A stretch of DNA of 64,000 nt, from positions 124,001-188,000 of the forward strand of contig JAWMQP010000006.1 of the NCBI GenBank assembly GCA_033283335.1, read 5' to 3'. Position 1 is the first letter of the stretch; each line of letters starts with the position of its first letter. The notes under the pieces are model-generated. The model did no database searches and had not been told where the DNA came from. It worked only from the letters and a program-made list of their open reading frames with translations. Origin of the DNA: Pseudomaricurvus sp033283335. GTDB taxonomy: Bacteria; Pseudomonadota; Gammaproteobacteria; Pseudomonadales; Cellvibrionaceae. A program made the translations under genes and the position numbers. Below are positions 27,496 to 36,142 of this stretch, piece by piece.

Positions 27496-27566
27496 GAAGC
27501 CGCGATACGAAATGCGGCGGGGTATGTTTTGGGAAATATTTCGGGGGATGTGATGTGTAGCTGGGG

Positions 27567-28778
27567 ATGTTTGTGGTTGTGATAGAGAAAGACCCCGAGT
27601 CCATTTTTCAACACGTAAATTTTCGCCGATACTTTCACGCCAGTTGTACCTCGACACTGGGCACCTGGACCACTCGCTTCTTGTTCGGCTGGCTGGCCTG
27701 GGATCTGACGCACTCGGCCATGTGGGTCGGTATTGTCAGTGCACTGATGCTGTTGCCTGCGTTTTTGCTGGCCCCCTTTTTCGGGGTGATGGCCGATCGG
27801 ATTAATGCTCAGACGGGCATGTCGTTAACGTTGTTGGGGCAGATGGTGCTTACACTACTGGCCGCGCTGACGACTTGGCAAGGTTGGTTCTCTCTGACCT
27901 GGTTACTGGGGTTAGCGCTGACCAGCGGAGCGGTTGCGTCAGCTTATACACCATTGCGCTTGTCGTTGGTGCCGCAGTTGGTGCCGCGCTCGTTGTTGTC
28001 CAAAGCCATTGCCACCTCGGCGGTGGTGTTCAACGTCTCCCGTATTATGGGGCCGGCTTTTGCCGGCTGGTTACTTATCTACACCACGGTCACCGCAGCG
28101 TTTATCGTCGCGGCGCTGTTATTCGCCAGTGCGGTGTTCGTGATCTTGAGTATTGCCAAGCTGCACCCGGTTAAACGGGCGGAAAAAGGCAGTGTGCTGG
28201 AGCAATTGCACAGCGGTTTGCGGTTTACTTTGGGGAATCCAGTGATTCGTCTGGTGTTGATGCTGACTACGATCAATGCCATGTTGGGAAGGACACTGTT
28301 AGAAATGTTGCCTGCATTATCGGGCAAGTTGCTGGATGGCTCGGCCGCGACCCTGGCACAACTGACAGCCTCGGCCGGAGTAGGAGCCATTGTCAGCAGT
28401 CTGATGATGGGGCGCTTGCGGGGCAATGAAGAAAAAATGGAGCAGATGATGTTTGTCAGTCTCATCAGCTCCGCTCTGATCGTTATGTTGCTTTGGTGGA
28501 TAACCCATCCGTGGCTGGTGATCGGCATTATCTTTTATCTGAGCCTGGCTGCTACCATGACAGGAATTTGTGGCCAGGCTTTGATTCAATTGGTGGTCAG
28601 TGACGACTTTCGCGGACGAGTTATGAGCCTGTGGACGGTCTTCGCCATGGGGATGCCTGCCATTGGCAGCTTTGTGTTGGGGCTGTTGGCCGAGCAGTTT
28701 GGCTTTGTTATCAGTCTCACTGGCTTTGCCGTTGCCACTCTGCTTGTCACCCTCATGTTGCGACTGTTAAATCCCTAG
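27567..28778 (+). CDS. MFS_3-family exporter, paralogue 1 of 3
   Basis: A 403-residue, 12-helix carrier of the DHA3/EntS-like group (small-molecule or siderophore efflux). Landmarks are FRRYFHASCTSTLGTWTTRF at the first helix, APFFGVMADRI for the motif A loop, RLSLVPQLVPRSLLSKAIA, and VVSDDFRGRVMSLWTVFAMG. It is closely similar in sequence to the proteins at 33494 and 34818, with the 34818 copy nearest. Synonymous positions are more AT-rich than in that copy, indicating an older divergence. Its stop overlaps by 4 bp the end of the convergent TetR gene, its likely regulator. Confidence 0.92.
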   Translation: MFVVVIEKDPESIFQHVNFRRYFHASCTSTLGTWTTRFLFGWLAWDLTHSAMWVGIVSALMLLPAFLLAPFFGVMADRINAQTGMSLTLLGQMVLTLLAALTTWQGWFSLTWLLGLALTSGAVASAYTPLRLSLVPQLVPRSLLSKAIATSAVVFNVSRIMGPAFAGWLLIYTTVTAAFIVAALLFASAVFVILSIAKLHPVKRAEKGSVLEQLHSGLRFTLGNPVIRLVLMLTTINAMLGRTLLEMLPALSGKLLDGSAATLAQLTASAGVGAIVSSLMMGRLRGNEEKMEQMMFVSLISSALIVMLLWWITHPWLVIGIIFYLSLAATMTGICGQALIQLVVSDDFRGRVMSLWTVFAMGMPAIGSFVLGLLAEQFGFVISLTGFAVATLLVTLMLRLLNP

Positions 28779-29374
28779 GACTCTGTTTTTGAGTCTGGTT
28801 TGCAAATCAACGCCAGTTGATGCAGCGTGCCATCAGCCAATAATTCCACTTGCCGGGTGGTGAGTTTGGCTTCGTTCACCAGCATATGTTGTTGAATCGC
28901 TCCTATGAGCGAATCCATCACGAACAGGATGTCCTTGTAGTTTGCCTTTCCCGGAACCAATTGAAGCAAGTGGCCTTTATACGCCTGGTGAGCGATTTTT
29001 TGATAGTGAAACTTGTGCGACTTGAGTGTGGGATTTCGGGCGATCACGTCCATCAGGTTTAAGGTCGCCCGTCCTTGTGGGCCGCTCAGGTATTCAATAA
29101 TATTGAGAATATAATCGATCAAAATTTCCCGTGCACTCCAGTCGGCCGGTGGCGGCGGGGCATCGATGCGATAGATTTGTTGCAAGATTGACTCGATCAG
29201 CGCTTCTTTGGATGAGTAGCGTCGATAGAAACTGTTGCGGCCACAGCCGACGCGACTGATGATTTCATCAAACGTCATCGCGTCGTAGCCTTTTTCTGCC
29301 AATAATTCCCAAGTCACTTCAACAATGGCTTCGTCAATTGCCGTGTTTCTGGGTCTGCCTTTGGGATTGTTCAT
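28775..29374 (-). CDS. TetR-family transcriptional regulator
   Basis: A 199-residue repressor-type protein with an N-terminal HTH at about 12-58 (AIVEVTWELLAEKGYDAMTF, then ISRVGCGRNSFYRRYSSKEAL) and a helical ligand domain. ATG 29374 is preceded by AGAGA. It is divergent from the TonB receptor at 29604 and convergent with an MFS exporter. A perfect 17-bp palindrome at 29551-29567 is its most probable operator, so the receptor operon and perhaps its own gene would be its targets. Confidence 0.93.
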   Translation of the reverse strand: MNNPKGRPRNTAIDEAIVEVTWELLAEKGYDAMTFDEIISRVGCGRNSFYRRYSSKEALIESILQQIYRIDAPPPPADWSAREILIDYILNIIEYLSGPQGRATLNLMDVIARNPTLKSHKFHYQKIAHQAYKGHLLQLVPGKANYKDILFVMDSLIGAIQQHMLVNEAKLTTRQVELLADGTLHQLALICKPDSKTES

Positions 29375-29550
29375 TGCGTTTCTCTGATTTTTTGCCGTGA
29401 AGGTTGTTATGTATTTAGACGTGTTATGCATTTGGATGCGCTGAACAGTTGACGCTGTTAATCAGTTAAAGTTCTTATGTGGTGTAAATTCTCCCAGAAG
29501 TTCCCTCCCAGTAAAACTGTCATCTTTTATTCACTCATTTGTCATTTTAT

Positions 29551-29567
29551 TACGATACTTTATCGTA
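29551..29567. promoter_or_regulatory. Perfect palindromic operator candidate (TetR-type)
   Basis: TACGATA-CTT-TATCGTA is a perfect inverted repeat of 7 bp around 3 bp. It sits 36 bp before the TonB receptor start and within the region shared with the divergent tetR gene. Length and symmetry fit TetR dimer operators. The receptor's ribosome site GAGGT lies further on at 29592-29596. Confidence 0.7.
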
Positions 29568-29603
29568 CCGTTAATGAATGTATCCCAATTTGAGGTCAGT
29601 TTT

Positions 29604-31919
29604 ATGAAAAAGGGTTTCACTGGGGCGGCTGTTGTCAGCCCGCTTCTGCTGGCAACGGCAATTTCGGCGTCGGCTCAGGAATCGGCTCCCGGTAAGCATG
29701 GCACACTGGAGGTCATCACGGTAACCGCGCAAAAACGTGAGCAGCAGATTACCGATGTGCCTATGGCTCTGAGCGCCTACAGTGGCGATTTTCTGGAGGA
29801 AATTGGTGGTACGGAATTGAGTAAAGTTTCCGCCATTACCCCGGGTTTCGTGATTCAATTGCAGGATAAGTTCGCGCCGGGTTTTTCCATTCGCGGTATC
29901 ACTTCCAATGACTTCAGTGCCCAGTCCGAGTTGCGGGTAGCGGTGTTTCAGGATGGCGTGGCGGTAACTCAGGCGCCGGCTTCCTATGGCGAGTTGTTTG
30001 ATATTGACCGTATCGAAGTGGAAAAAGGCCCCCAGTCGACCCTGCACGGTCGCTCTGCCCTGAACGGTGGTGTATCCATCTTTCACAAGTTGCCCTCCAA
30101 TGAACTGACCACCGAATTCAAGGCCGGTATTGGCGATTACAATTACCGTCACGCCCAGGGCGTAGTGAACATTCCCATCAGCGATACCCTCGCTGTTCGC
30201 TTTGGTGCCTTGACCCGTGAGCGCGATGGTTTTGTTGAGGATATCCAGACTTCCGATACCTACAATGCGCTTAATGCCGAAGCCTATCGGTTCTCCGCCT
30301 CCTGGGCACCGACGGACGATTTCAGTTTTGATCTGGTAGCCACCTACGATGTGGATGACACCAAAGGAGGCGTACCTTTCAAGTCCGGCACCTTCCTACC
30401 ACTGGACCAGCAAACCGGCGAAGTGATTGGCGATCTCGATCCCACCAGTCCTACCAGTCTCAGTACCTTTGGTGAAATGGAAGATGCCTATTTTTATCGT
30501 GAAATTAAAGGCGTCAGCGGTACGGCGGAATACGCCATCAACGACCAGTGGAGTCTTACTTCGATCAGTGGCTACCGTTGGTTTGATGCCTGTGAGTCCG
30601 GCGATATGGACGGCACCTCCACCAACATGATTACTTTCGAGCAGTGCAACAGTGGCGAGCAGTTGTCCGAAGAGTTACGGGTTAACTTCACCAGCCTCGG
30701 CATCTTTGACGGCTTCTTTGGTATCAGTGCCTTCAAGGCCTCCAATGAACTGTTTATGGAGATGGGCTTTGACGAACGCGCCATGGCATTGTTGTTGGGG
30801 GGGCAGCTGCAAAGTTTTGCGCCGGAAGGACTGACCAACGACGAAATCAACGCTATGTTGGGACCGGTGGCGAATTACCTGAAAGCTTATCACGCCGATC
30901 AGATGATCAATGAGGCCGACATTGAAACCTACGATGTGTTCGCCGATGTGACCGCTGCCCTGACGGACAGGCTGGAGTTGTTTGTCGGTGGTCGTATTAC
31001 CTGGGACGACAAAACAGTGACGGCCCAAGGGTTTACCCCCTATGGTGTCAGCAGCCTGACCGGCGCCGGGCTTTTTATTCAACCAACCGTGGATAACGCC
31101 AAGCTGACCGAAGACAACCAATCCCAAACCGTTACCGGCCGGGCTGGTGTTCGTTATGAAATCAGCGAGGATTTGAATTGGTATGCGGTGTATGGCATCG
31201 GCAAACGCCCTGAAGTATTGAACCTCAATACCACCGGTGTTTCTGAGATTGTGCCTTCCGAAAAGCTGGCTTCCATAGAAACCGGTTTGAAATTCAAACT
31301 GTTTGACAACCGCCTGGTCGGCGACAGCTCGGTGTATTACTACGAGTACGATAACTTTCAAACCACGGCCACCGTTGACGGTACTCTGACCACCATCAAC
31401 GCCGGTGAAGCCGATGCTACCGGCTTTGAGTTCCAGGCTAACTATTTGCTGTCCGAACAGTTGAGCCTGTTCGGCAGTTACGGTTACAACAAAGCGCGTT
31501 TGCGTACCGGGGCTTACAAAGGCAATCAGTTCCGCAACAGTCCCGATCACAAATTCTCAATGGGCGTCAATCTGCAGTGGCCCGTCATCGGGGGAACTCT
31601 GGCTTTGGTACCAATGTATTCCTGGCAGTCGGAAATGTTTTTCTTTGACGACAATGACAAGCCTGAATTGCAGCAGCGTGTTCCGGAAGCCTATTCAGAC
31701 AATATTGTCGATGAGTTTCAGGAAAGCTTTGGTTTGCTGAGCGCCACATTGAGTTATACCGGTGCTGAAGACAACTGGAGTGTGTCGTTGGTGGGCGACA
31801 ACCTGACTGACGAGAAGTACATCGTCGACGCGGGCAACACCGGTGACAGCTTTGGTATTCCGACGTTCATTGGTGGCTCGCGTCGCAGTGTACGGGCCGA
31901 ATTCAACGTTAATTTCTAA
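29604..31919 (+). CDS. TonB-dependent outer-membrane receptor (TetR-linked)
   Basis: A 771-residue receptor. The signal peptide ends SAS-AQE, about 26 residues in. The plug has LEVITVTAQKREQQITDVPM and GFSIRGITSNDF, then DIDRIEVEKGPQSTLHGRSALNGGVSI, and the barrel closes with RRSVRAEFNVNF. GAGGT 7 bp upstream fixes ATG 29604. It resembles the many marine receptors for organic nutrients rather than a clear siderophore type, and no Fur box was found. A metallophosphoesterase lipoprotein follows in the same direction after 75 bp, so the receptor may take up a product of that enzyme (inference). Confidence 0.94.
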   Translation: MKKGFTGAAVVSPLLLATAISASAQESAPGKHGTLEVITVTAQKREQQITDVPMALSAYSGDFLEEIGGTELSKVSAITPGFVIQLQDKFAPGFSIRGITSNDFSAQSELRVAVFQDGVAVTQAPASYGELFDIDRIEVEKGPQSTLHGRSALNGGVSIFHKLPSNELTTEFKAGIGDYNYRHAQGVVNIPISDTLAVRFGALTRERDGFVEDIQTSDTYNALNAEAYRFSASWAPTDDFSFDLVATYDVDDTKGGVPFKSGTFLPLDQQTGEVIGDLDPTSPTSLSTFGEMEDAYFYREIKGVSGTAEYAINDQWSLTSISGYRWFDACESGDMDGTSTNMITFEQCNSGEQLSEELRVNFTSLGIFDGFFGISAFKASNELFMEMGFDERAMALLLGGQLQSFAPEGLTNDEINAMLGPVANYLKAYHADQMINEADIETYDVFADVTAALTDRLELFVGGRITWDDKTVTAQGFTPYGVSSLTGAGLFIQPTVDNAKLTEDNQSQTVTGRAGVRYEISEDLNWYAVYGIGKRPEVLNLNTTGVSEIVPSEKLASIETGLKFKLFDNRLVGDSSVYYYEYDNFQTTATVDGTLTTINAGEADATGFEFQANYLLSEQLSLFGSYGYNKARLRTGAYKGNQFRNSPDHKFSMGVNLQWPVIGGTLALVPMYSWQSEMFFFDDNDKPELQQRVPEAYSDNIVDEFQESFGLLSATLSYTGAEDNWSVSLVGDNLTDEKYIVDAGNTGDSFGIPTFIGGSRRSVRAEFNVNF

Positions 31920-31994
31920 TGCCAGCTTAATTTCAAATGAGTGACAGCTTCATCAATTGGATGCAGCAGTAAAAAAGACCAACAGGAGATTTAC

Positions 31995-33350
31995 ATGGTT
32001 TTGAATCACACCTTACGCCGCTGGACAGCCCTGTCGCTGGCCGCCGGTGTCGTGTTGAGTCTGGGGGCCTGTGCCGCCGACTCAAATGACCCATCGGCTC
32101 AGCAAATCGTCAGTGATGTTGCGGATCAGCAGTTTACCATTGCGGTGATTCCCGATACCCAGAATTATTTGGATTACACGCATCAGACCGCTGCCGGCTT
32201 TGCCTTTGATGCCAATGAGATGTTCATCGCTCAGATGCAGCACATCGCCAATAATCTGGAAAGTGCCGGTGGCGACATCGCCTTTGTCACCTCGCTGGGG
32301 GATGTGTGGCAACATCAAACGTTGCTGATGGATCCGGAACACGAAGAGCGCGGCTTCAAGCGGGCGTCCAACCCACTGATGGATGCTCACTTTGCTCCTA
32401 CCGACCAAGTGCGTACGGTTGAAATGCCGAAAGCCCATGAAGGTTTTTCTCTGATCGCCGGCAAGGTGCCGTTTTCCGTGGTGCCGGGTAATCACGACTA
32501 CGATGCCATGTGGACCGATGCCCAGTTTCCACCGGCCAAGCAGTTCAACCCCAAGGACCTGAGCAGTTTGGGGACCTTGCACCCCGGTGGCTTGAATAAT
32601 TTCCGTTCGGTGTTTGGCGCCGAAACCGAGTTTTTCAAAGACAAACCCTGGTATGTATCGTCCCACGATGGTGGCGCCGACAGCGCGCAGATTTTCAGTG
32701 CGGGTGGCTATCAGTTCCTGCACATCGGTTTGCAGTTTGATCCACCCAATGACACTCTGGCGTGGGCGGCGGAAGTGATCAAGCGCTACCCGGGTTTACC
32801 GACCATCGTCTCTACTCATGACTATCTGAACACGGATGGGCAGCGGCAGGCGAACCCGATTATCGATGGTCACAAGGTCGATGCAATTCATAACAGCGCG
32901 GAAATGGTGTGGGACAAGCTGATTGCCAAGCACGACCAGATATTCCTGGTGCTGTGTGGCCACCAGCATGGACAGGCTACGCGCATGGATGACAACGATT
33001 TTGGCAACCCGGTGTGGCAGCTGTTGTCCGATTACCAGGGCCGTCATCAAACCAGCAAAGACGCCGGCGTAGAAATGAAAGACTACCCGATCGAAATTGG
33101 CGATGGCTGGATGCGTTTCCTGACTTTCGACATGAGCGCTGAAGTGCCAGAAATTCAGGTGCGTACCTACTCGACTCATTACCAGGTGGACAGTGCTGAT
33201 CATGCCCAGTACGCCGAATGGTACAAATACCACGAGCAGCCGCATATGAGCGATCAGCAATTTAACGCCGCCGATTCCTTTAATGTGCGCCTGAAGGATT
33301 TCCATCAGCGCTTTGGGGCTGGTTCGGTGACCGCCCAAGCCCGTCAATAA
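31995..33350 (+). CDS. Calcineurin-like metallophosphoesterase, exported lipoprotein
   Basis: 451 residues with a lipoprotein signal (hydrophobic stretch then LSLGAC, lipidation Cys near residue 22). The two-metal motifs are all present in order: IPDTQNY (D-x-Q, the common variant of D-x-H), SLGDVWQH, VPGNHDYD, VSTHDYL and CGHQHG. The protein is probably an active envelope phosphodiesterase or phosphomonoesterase. AGGAGA precedes ATG 31995. It lies between the TonB receptor and two MFS exporters, and a strong hairpin follows its stop. The substrate is unknown. Confidence 0.93.
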   Translation: MVLNHTLRRWTALSLAAGVVLSLGACAADSNDPSAQQIVSDVADQQFTIAVIPDTQNYLDYTHQTAAGFAFDANEMFIAQMQHIANNLESAGGDIAFVTSLGDVWQHQTLLMDPEHEERGFKRASNPLMDAHFAPTDQVRTVEMPKAHEGFSLIAGKVPFSVVPGNHDYDAMWTDAQFPPAKQFNPKDLSSLGTLHPGGLNNFRSVFGAETEFFKDKPWYVSSHDGGADSAQIFSAGGYQFLHIGLQFDPPNDTLAWAAEVIKRYPGLPTIVSTHDYLNTDGQRQANPIIDGHKVDAIHNSAEMVWDKLIAKHDQIFLVLCGHQHGQATRMDDNDFGNPVWQLLSDYQGRHQTSKDAGVEMKDYPIEIGDGWMRFLTFDMSAEVPEIQVRTYSTHYQVDSADHAQYAEWYKYHEQPHMSDQQFNAADSFNVRLKDFHQRFGAGSVTAQARQ

Positions 33351-33371
33351 GCCCGTCCAATAGCAGACGGG

Positions 33372-33404
33372 ACGCCTGGCTGGCTTGGGGGCGGCCAGGC
33401 GTTT
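33372..33404 (+). terminator. Probable terminator after the metallophosphoesterase
   Basis: A perfect 9-bp stem ACGCCTGGC / GCCAGGCGT (33372-33380 and 33394-33402) with a 13-base GC-rich loop is followed by only TTT. It begins 22 bp after the phosphoesterase stop and about 90 bp before the next MFS gene, so it probably ends the receptor/phosphoesterase transcript. Confidence 0.6.
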
Positions 33405-33493
33405 ACCAGGGGATCAACTATGATGAGAAGTGACGGGGGAATTGTGTTGGTGTTATAGCGGTCCTGTGGTTCAGGTTGCGGTGGGGTGTGAAT

Positions 33494-34729
33494 GTGGTAG
33501 CCGAACAGTCCGACTCGATCTTTAAACACCGCCATTTTCGCCGTTATTTTGTCGCCTGTTGTGCCGCCAACCTGGGCATCTGGACCTCCCGCTTTCTGCT
33601 CGGCTGGCTGGCCTGGGATATTACCCAATCGGCCATGTGGGTCGGTATCGCCAGTGCCCTCATGGTGTTGCCGGCGTTTTTGTTGGCGCCTTTTTTTGGC
33701 GTCCTGGCCGATCGCATTAATACGAAGGTTGGCATGTCCCTGACGCTGCTGGGGCAGGGTATCATCACCGGGCTGGCGGCGTTGACTACCTGGCTGGGCT
33801 GGTTTTCATTGGCCTGGTTACTGGGACTGGCCCTGGTGAATGGTGCCGTGGCCTCGGCCTATACCCCGATGCGCATGTCGCTGGTGCCTCAACTGGTGCC
33901 ACGTTCGATCTTGCCGAATGCCATCGCCGCCACGGCCGTGGTGTTCAACGTGTCCCGTATTCTGGGGCCGGCCCTGGCTGGCGGGATGATCACCTACACC
34001 ACCGTTACACTGGCATTTTCCGTTTCGACGCTGCTGTTCATCAGTGCCATGTTCCTGATACTGCGTATTTCCGAGTTGAATCCGATCAAGCGGGCGGAGG
34101 ACGACAGTGTGTTGGGCCAGTTGCGCAGCGGTTTGCAGTTTACCCTGGCACATCCGGTGATCCGCCTGGTGCTGTTGCTGACGGTGGTCAATGCCTTGTT
34201 GGGGCGAACGGTGCTGGATATGCTGCCGGCGGTGGCGGGTATGCTGTTTGATGGTTCGCCAGCAACACTGGCGCAATTCACCGCCACGGCCGGTGTCGGA
34301 GCGATTATCAGCAGCCTGATCATGAGTCGCCTGGAGGGCAATGAGGCCAGGATGGAACAGATGATCTTCGCCAGCCTGCTCACGTCCGGCATCGTGGTAC
34401 TGTTGCTGGAGTGGTTCCGGCAGCCGCAGATGGCCACCGTCATCATCTTTTACCTGAGTCTGGCGGCCACCATGGCGAGTAATTGCGGACAGGCGTTGAT
34501 GCAGCTGGTAGTCAGCGATGATTTTCGCGGTCGAGTGACAAGTTTGTGGACGGTAATTGCCATGGGCGTGCCGGCCATAGGCACTTTTATCATGGGGATA
34601 GTCGCGGAACAGTTTGGCTTTGTGACCTGCCTGAAAGGCTTTGCGGTATTTGCCATCCTGTTCACGACCTTGCTGTATATCCTGGCCAAAACTTACACCG
34701 AGACGGAAGAGGACCCCATCAAGGGATAG
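33494..34729 (+). CDS. MFS_3-family exporter, paralogue 2 of 3
   Basis: A 411-residue, 12-helix carrier, homologous throughout to the other two exporters here: KHRHFRRYFVACCAANLGIW, APFFGVLADRI, RMSLVPQLVPRSILPNAIA and VVSDDFRGRVTSLWTVIAMG. GTG 33494 aligns with the start of paralogue 3 and has GGTGGGG upstream; TTG 33476 and GTG 33488 are alternatives. It shares an identical 30-bp stretch with paralogue 3 near its 5' end (33521-33550 versus 34851-34880). This copy is the most divergent of the three in its helices and may have a different substrate. Confidence 0.9.
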   Translation: MVAEQSDSIFKHRHFRRYFVACCAANLGIWTSRFLLGWLAWDITQSAMWVGIASALMVLPAFLLAPFFGVLADRINTKVGMSLTLLGQGIITGLAALTTWLGWFSLAWLLGLALVNGAVASAYTPMRMSLVPQLVPRSILPNAIAATAVVFNVSRILGPALAGGMITYTTVTLAFSVSTLLFISAMFLILRISELNPIKRAEDDSVLGQLRSGLQFTLAHPVIRLVLLLTVVNALLGRTVLDMLPAVAGMLFDGSPATLAQFTATAGVGAIISSLIMSRLEGNEARMEQMIFASLLTSGIVVLLLEWFRQPQMATVIIFYLSLAATMASNCGQALMQLVVSDDFRGRVTSLWTVIAMGVPAIGTFIMGIVAEQFGFVTCLKGFAVFAILFTTLLYILAKTYTETEEDPIKG

Positions 34730-34817
34730 AGCCCTAGCTTGCTTCGAACGGAGGTCTGGGGGAATATGTCGGACTTTAACAGCCCTGGTAGCCCTGTAAC
34801 TCTGGTGGGGAGAGCGT

Positions 34818-36044
34818 GTGGAAGCCGTTTCGGAAGCGTCCGAGTTCATTTTTAAACACCGCCATTTTCGCCGTTATTTTCTCGCCAGCTGCACCTCCAC
34901 CCTGGGCACCTGGACCACCCGTTTTCTGTTCGGCTGGCTGGCCTGGGACTTGACCCACTCAGCCATGTGGGTCGGCATTGTGAGTGCCTTGATGCTGTTG
35001 CCGGCGTTCCTGCTGGCACCTTTTTTCGGGGTGATGGCCGATCGGATGAATGCCCAGCGGGGCATGTCACTGACGCTTCTGGGACAGGTGGGGTTGACGG
35101 TTGTGGCGGCGCTGGCCACCGGTCAGGGCTGGTTTTCACTGAGCTGGTTGCTGGGGCTGGCACTGGCCTGTGGCTCGGTGGCCTCGGCCTATACCCCGCT
35201 TCGATTGTCGCTGGTGCCGCAGCTGGTGCCGCGTTCCTTGCTGTCCAAAGCCATTGCCATTTCAGCCGTGGTGTTTAACGTGTCTCGCATTATCGGGCCT
35301 GCCTTTGCCGGCTGGTTGATTACCCTCACGACCGTCACGGCGGCCTTTGTCGTCTCCGCCTTGTTGTACGCCAGCGCGGTGTTGCTGATCCTGCGTATTA
35401 CCGAGCTGCATCCGGTCAAGCGGGCGGATAAAGGCAGTGTGCTGGGGCAATTGCGCAGCGGTTTACAGTTTACCCTGGCCCATCCGGTGATTCGGCTGGT
35501 GCTGATGTTGACCACCATCAATGCCTTGCTGGGGCGCACCCTGTTGGAAATGTTGCCGGCGCTGTCGGGCAAACTGCTGGACGGCTCGGCCGCCACCCTG
35601 GCGCAACTGACCGCTTCAGCCGGTGTTGGTGCGATTGTCAGCAGCCTGTTGATGGGGCGGTTGCGAGGCAATGAACGCAAGATGGAGCGGATGATGTTTA
35701 TCAGCCTGATCAGCTCCGGCCTGGTGGTTATGCTGCTGAGATGGCTGAGACACCCCTGGCTGGTGATGGGCATTGTCTGCTATCTGAGCCTGGCGGTCAC
35801 GATGGCGGGGATTTGTGGTCAGGCCCTAATTCAGCTGGTGGTCAGTGATGATTTTCGCGGCAGGGTGATGAGTCTGTGGACGGTCTTCGCCATGGGGGTG
35901 CCGGCTCTGGGCAGTTTTGTACTGGGGGTGTTGGCCGAGCGGTTCGGTTTGGTCACAAGTCTTATGGGCTTTGCCATCGTCGTGCTGGTGTTGACTTTGA
36001 TGTTACAGCTGCAGCCCCGGGTTGCCTCTTCTGGTCGAGAATGA
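34818..36044 (+). CDS. MFS_3-family exporter, paralogue 3 of 3
   Basis: 408 residues, 12 membrane helices, starting with GTG at 34818 behind GGGGAGAG. It is nearly collinear with paralogue 1 (LASCTSTLGTWTTRFLFGWL, LPAFLLAPFFGVMADRM, MLTTINALLGRTLLEMLPAL) and shares its 5' nucleotide block with paralogue 2, 88 bp upstream. The mixed similarity suggests duplication plus gene conversion. Efflux of a small molecule is the family role; a siderophore-like substrate is possible, but no biosynthetic genes are in the window. Confidence 0.91.
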   Translation: MEAVSEASEFIFKHRHFRRYFLASCTSTLGTWTTRFLFGWLAWDLTHSAMWVGIVSALMLLPAFLLAPFFGVMADRMNAQRGMSLTLLGQVGLTVVAALATGQGWFSLSWLLGLALACGSVASAYTPLRLSLVPQLVPRSLLSKAIAISAVVFNVSRIIGPAFAGWLITLTTVTAAFVVSALLYASAVLLILRITELHPVKRADKGSVLGQLRSGLQFTLAHPVIRLVLMLTTINALLGRTLLEMLPALSGKLLDGSAATLAQLTASAGVGAIVSSLLMGRLRGNERKMERMMFISLISSGLVVMLLRWLRHPWLVMGIVCYLSLAVTMAGICGQALIQLVVSDDFRGRVMSLWTVFAMGVPALGSFVLGVLAERFGLVTSLMGFAIVVLVLTLMLQLQPRVASSGRE

Positions 36045-36084
36045 TCTGGTCATGGCTGAGGGGGTATTAGGACATCATGACGGT

Positions 36085-36097
36085 TAATGTTACATTA
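36085..36097. promoter_or_regulatory. Short palindrome upstream of the LuxR-type regulator
   Basis: TAATG-TTA-CATTA, a perfect 13-base inverted repeat, 46 bp before the regulator start. It could be an autoregulatory site. No second copy was found before the TonB receptor/NCS1 pair. Confidence 0.3.
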
Positions 36098-36142
36098 GCT
36101 GCGCTTCAATCCGTGTCGTTTTGTTAGTCCGCTGCTTAGACT

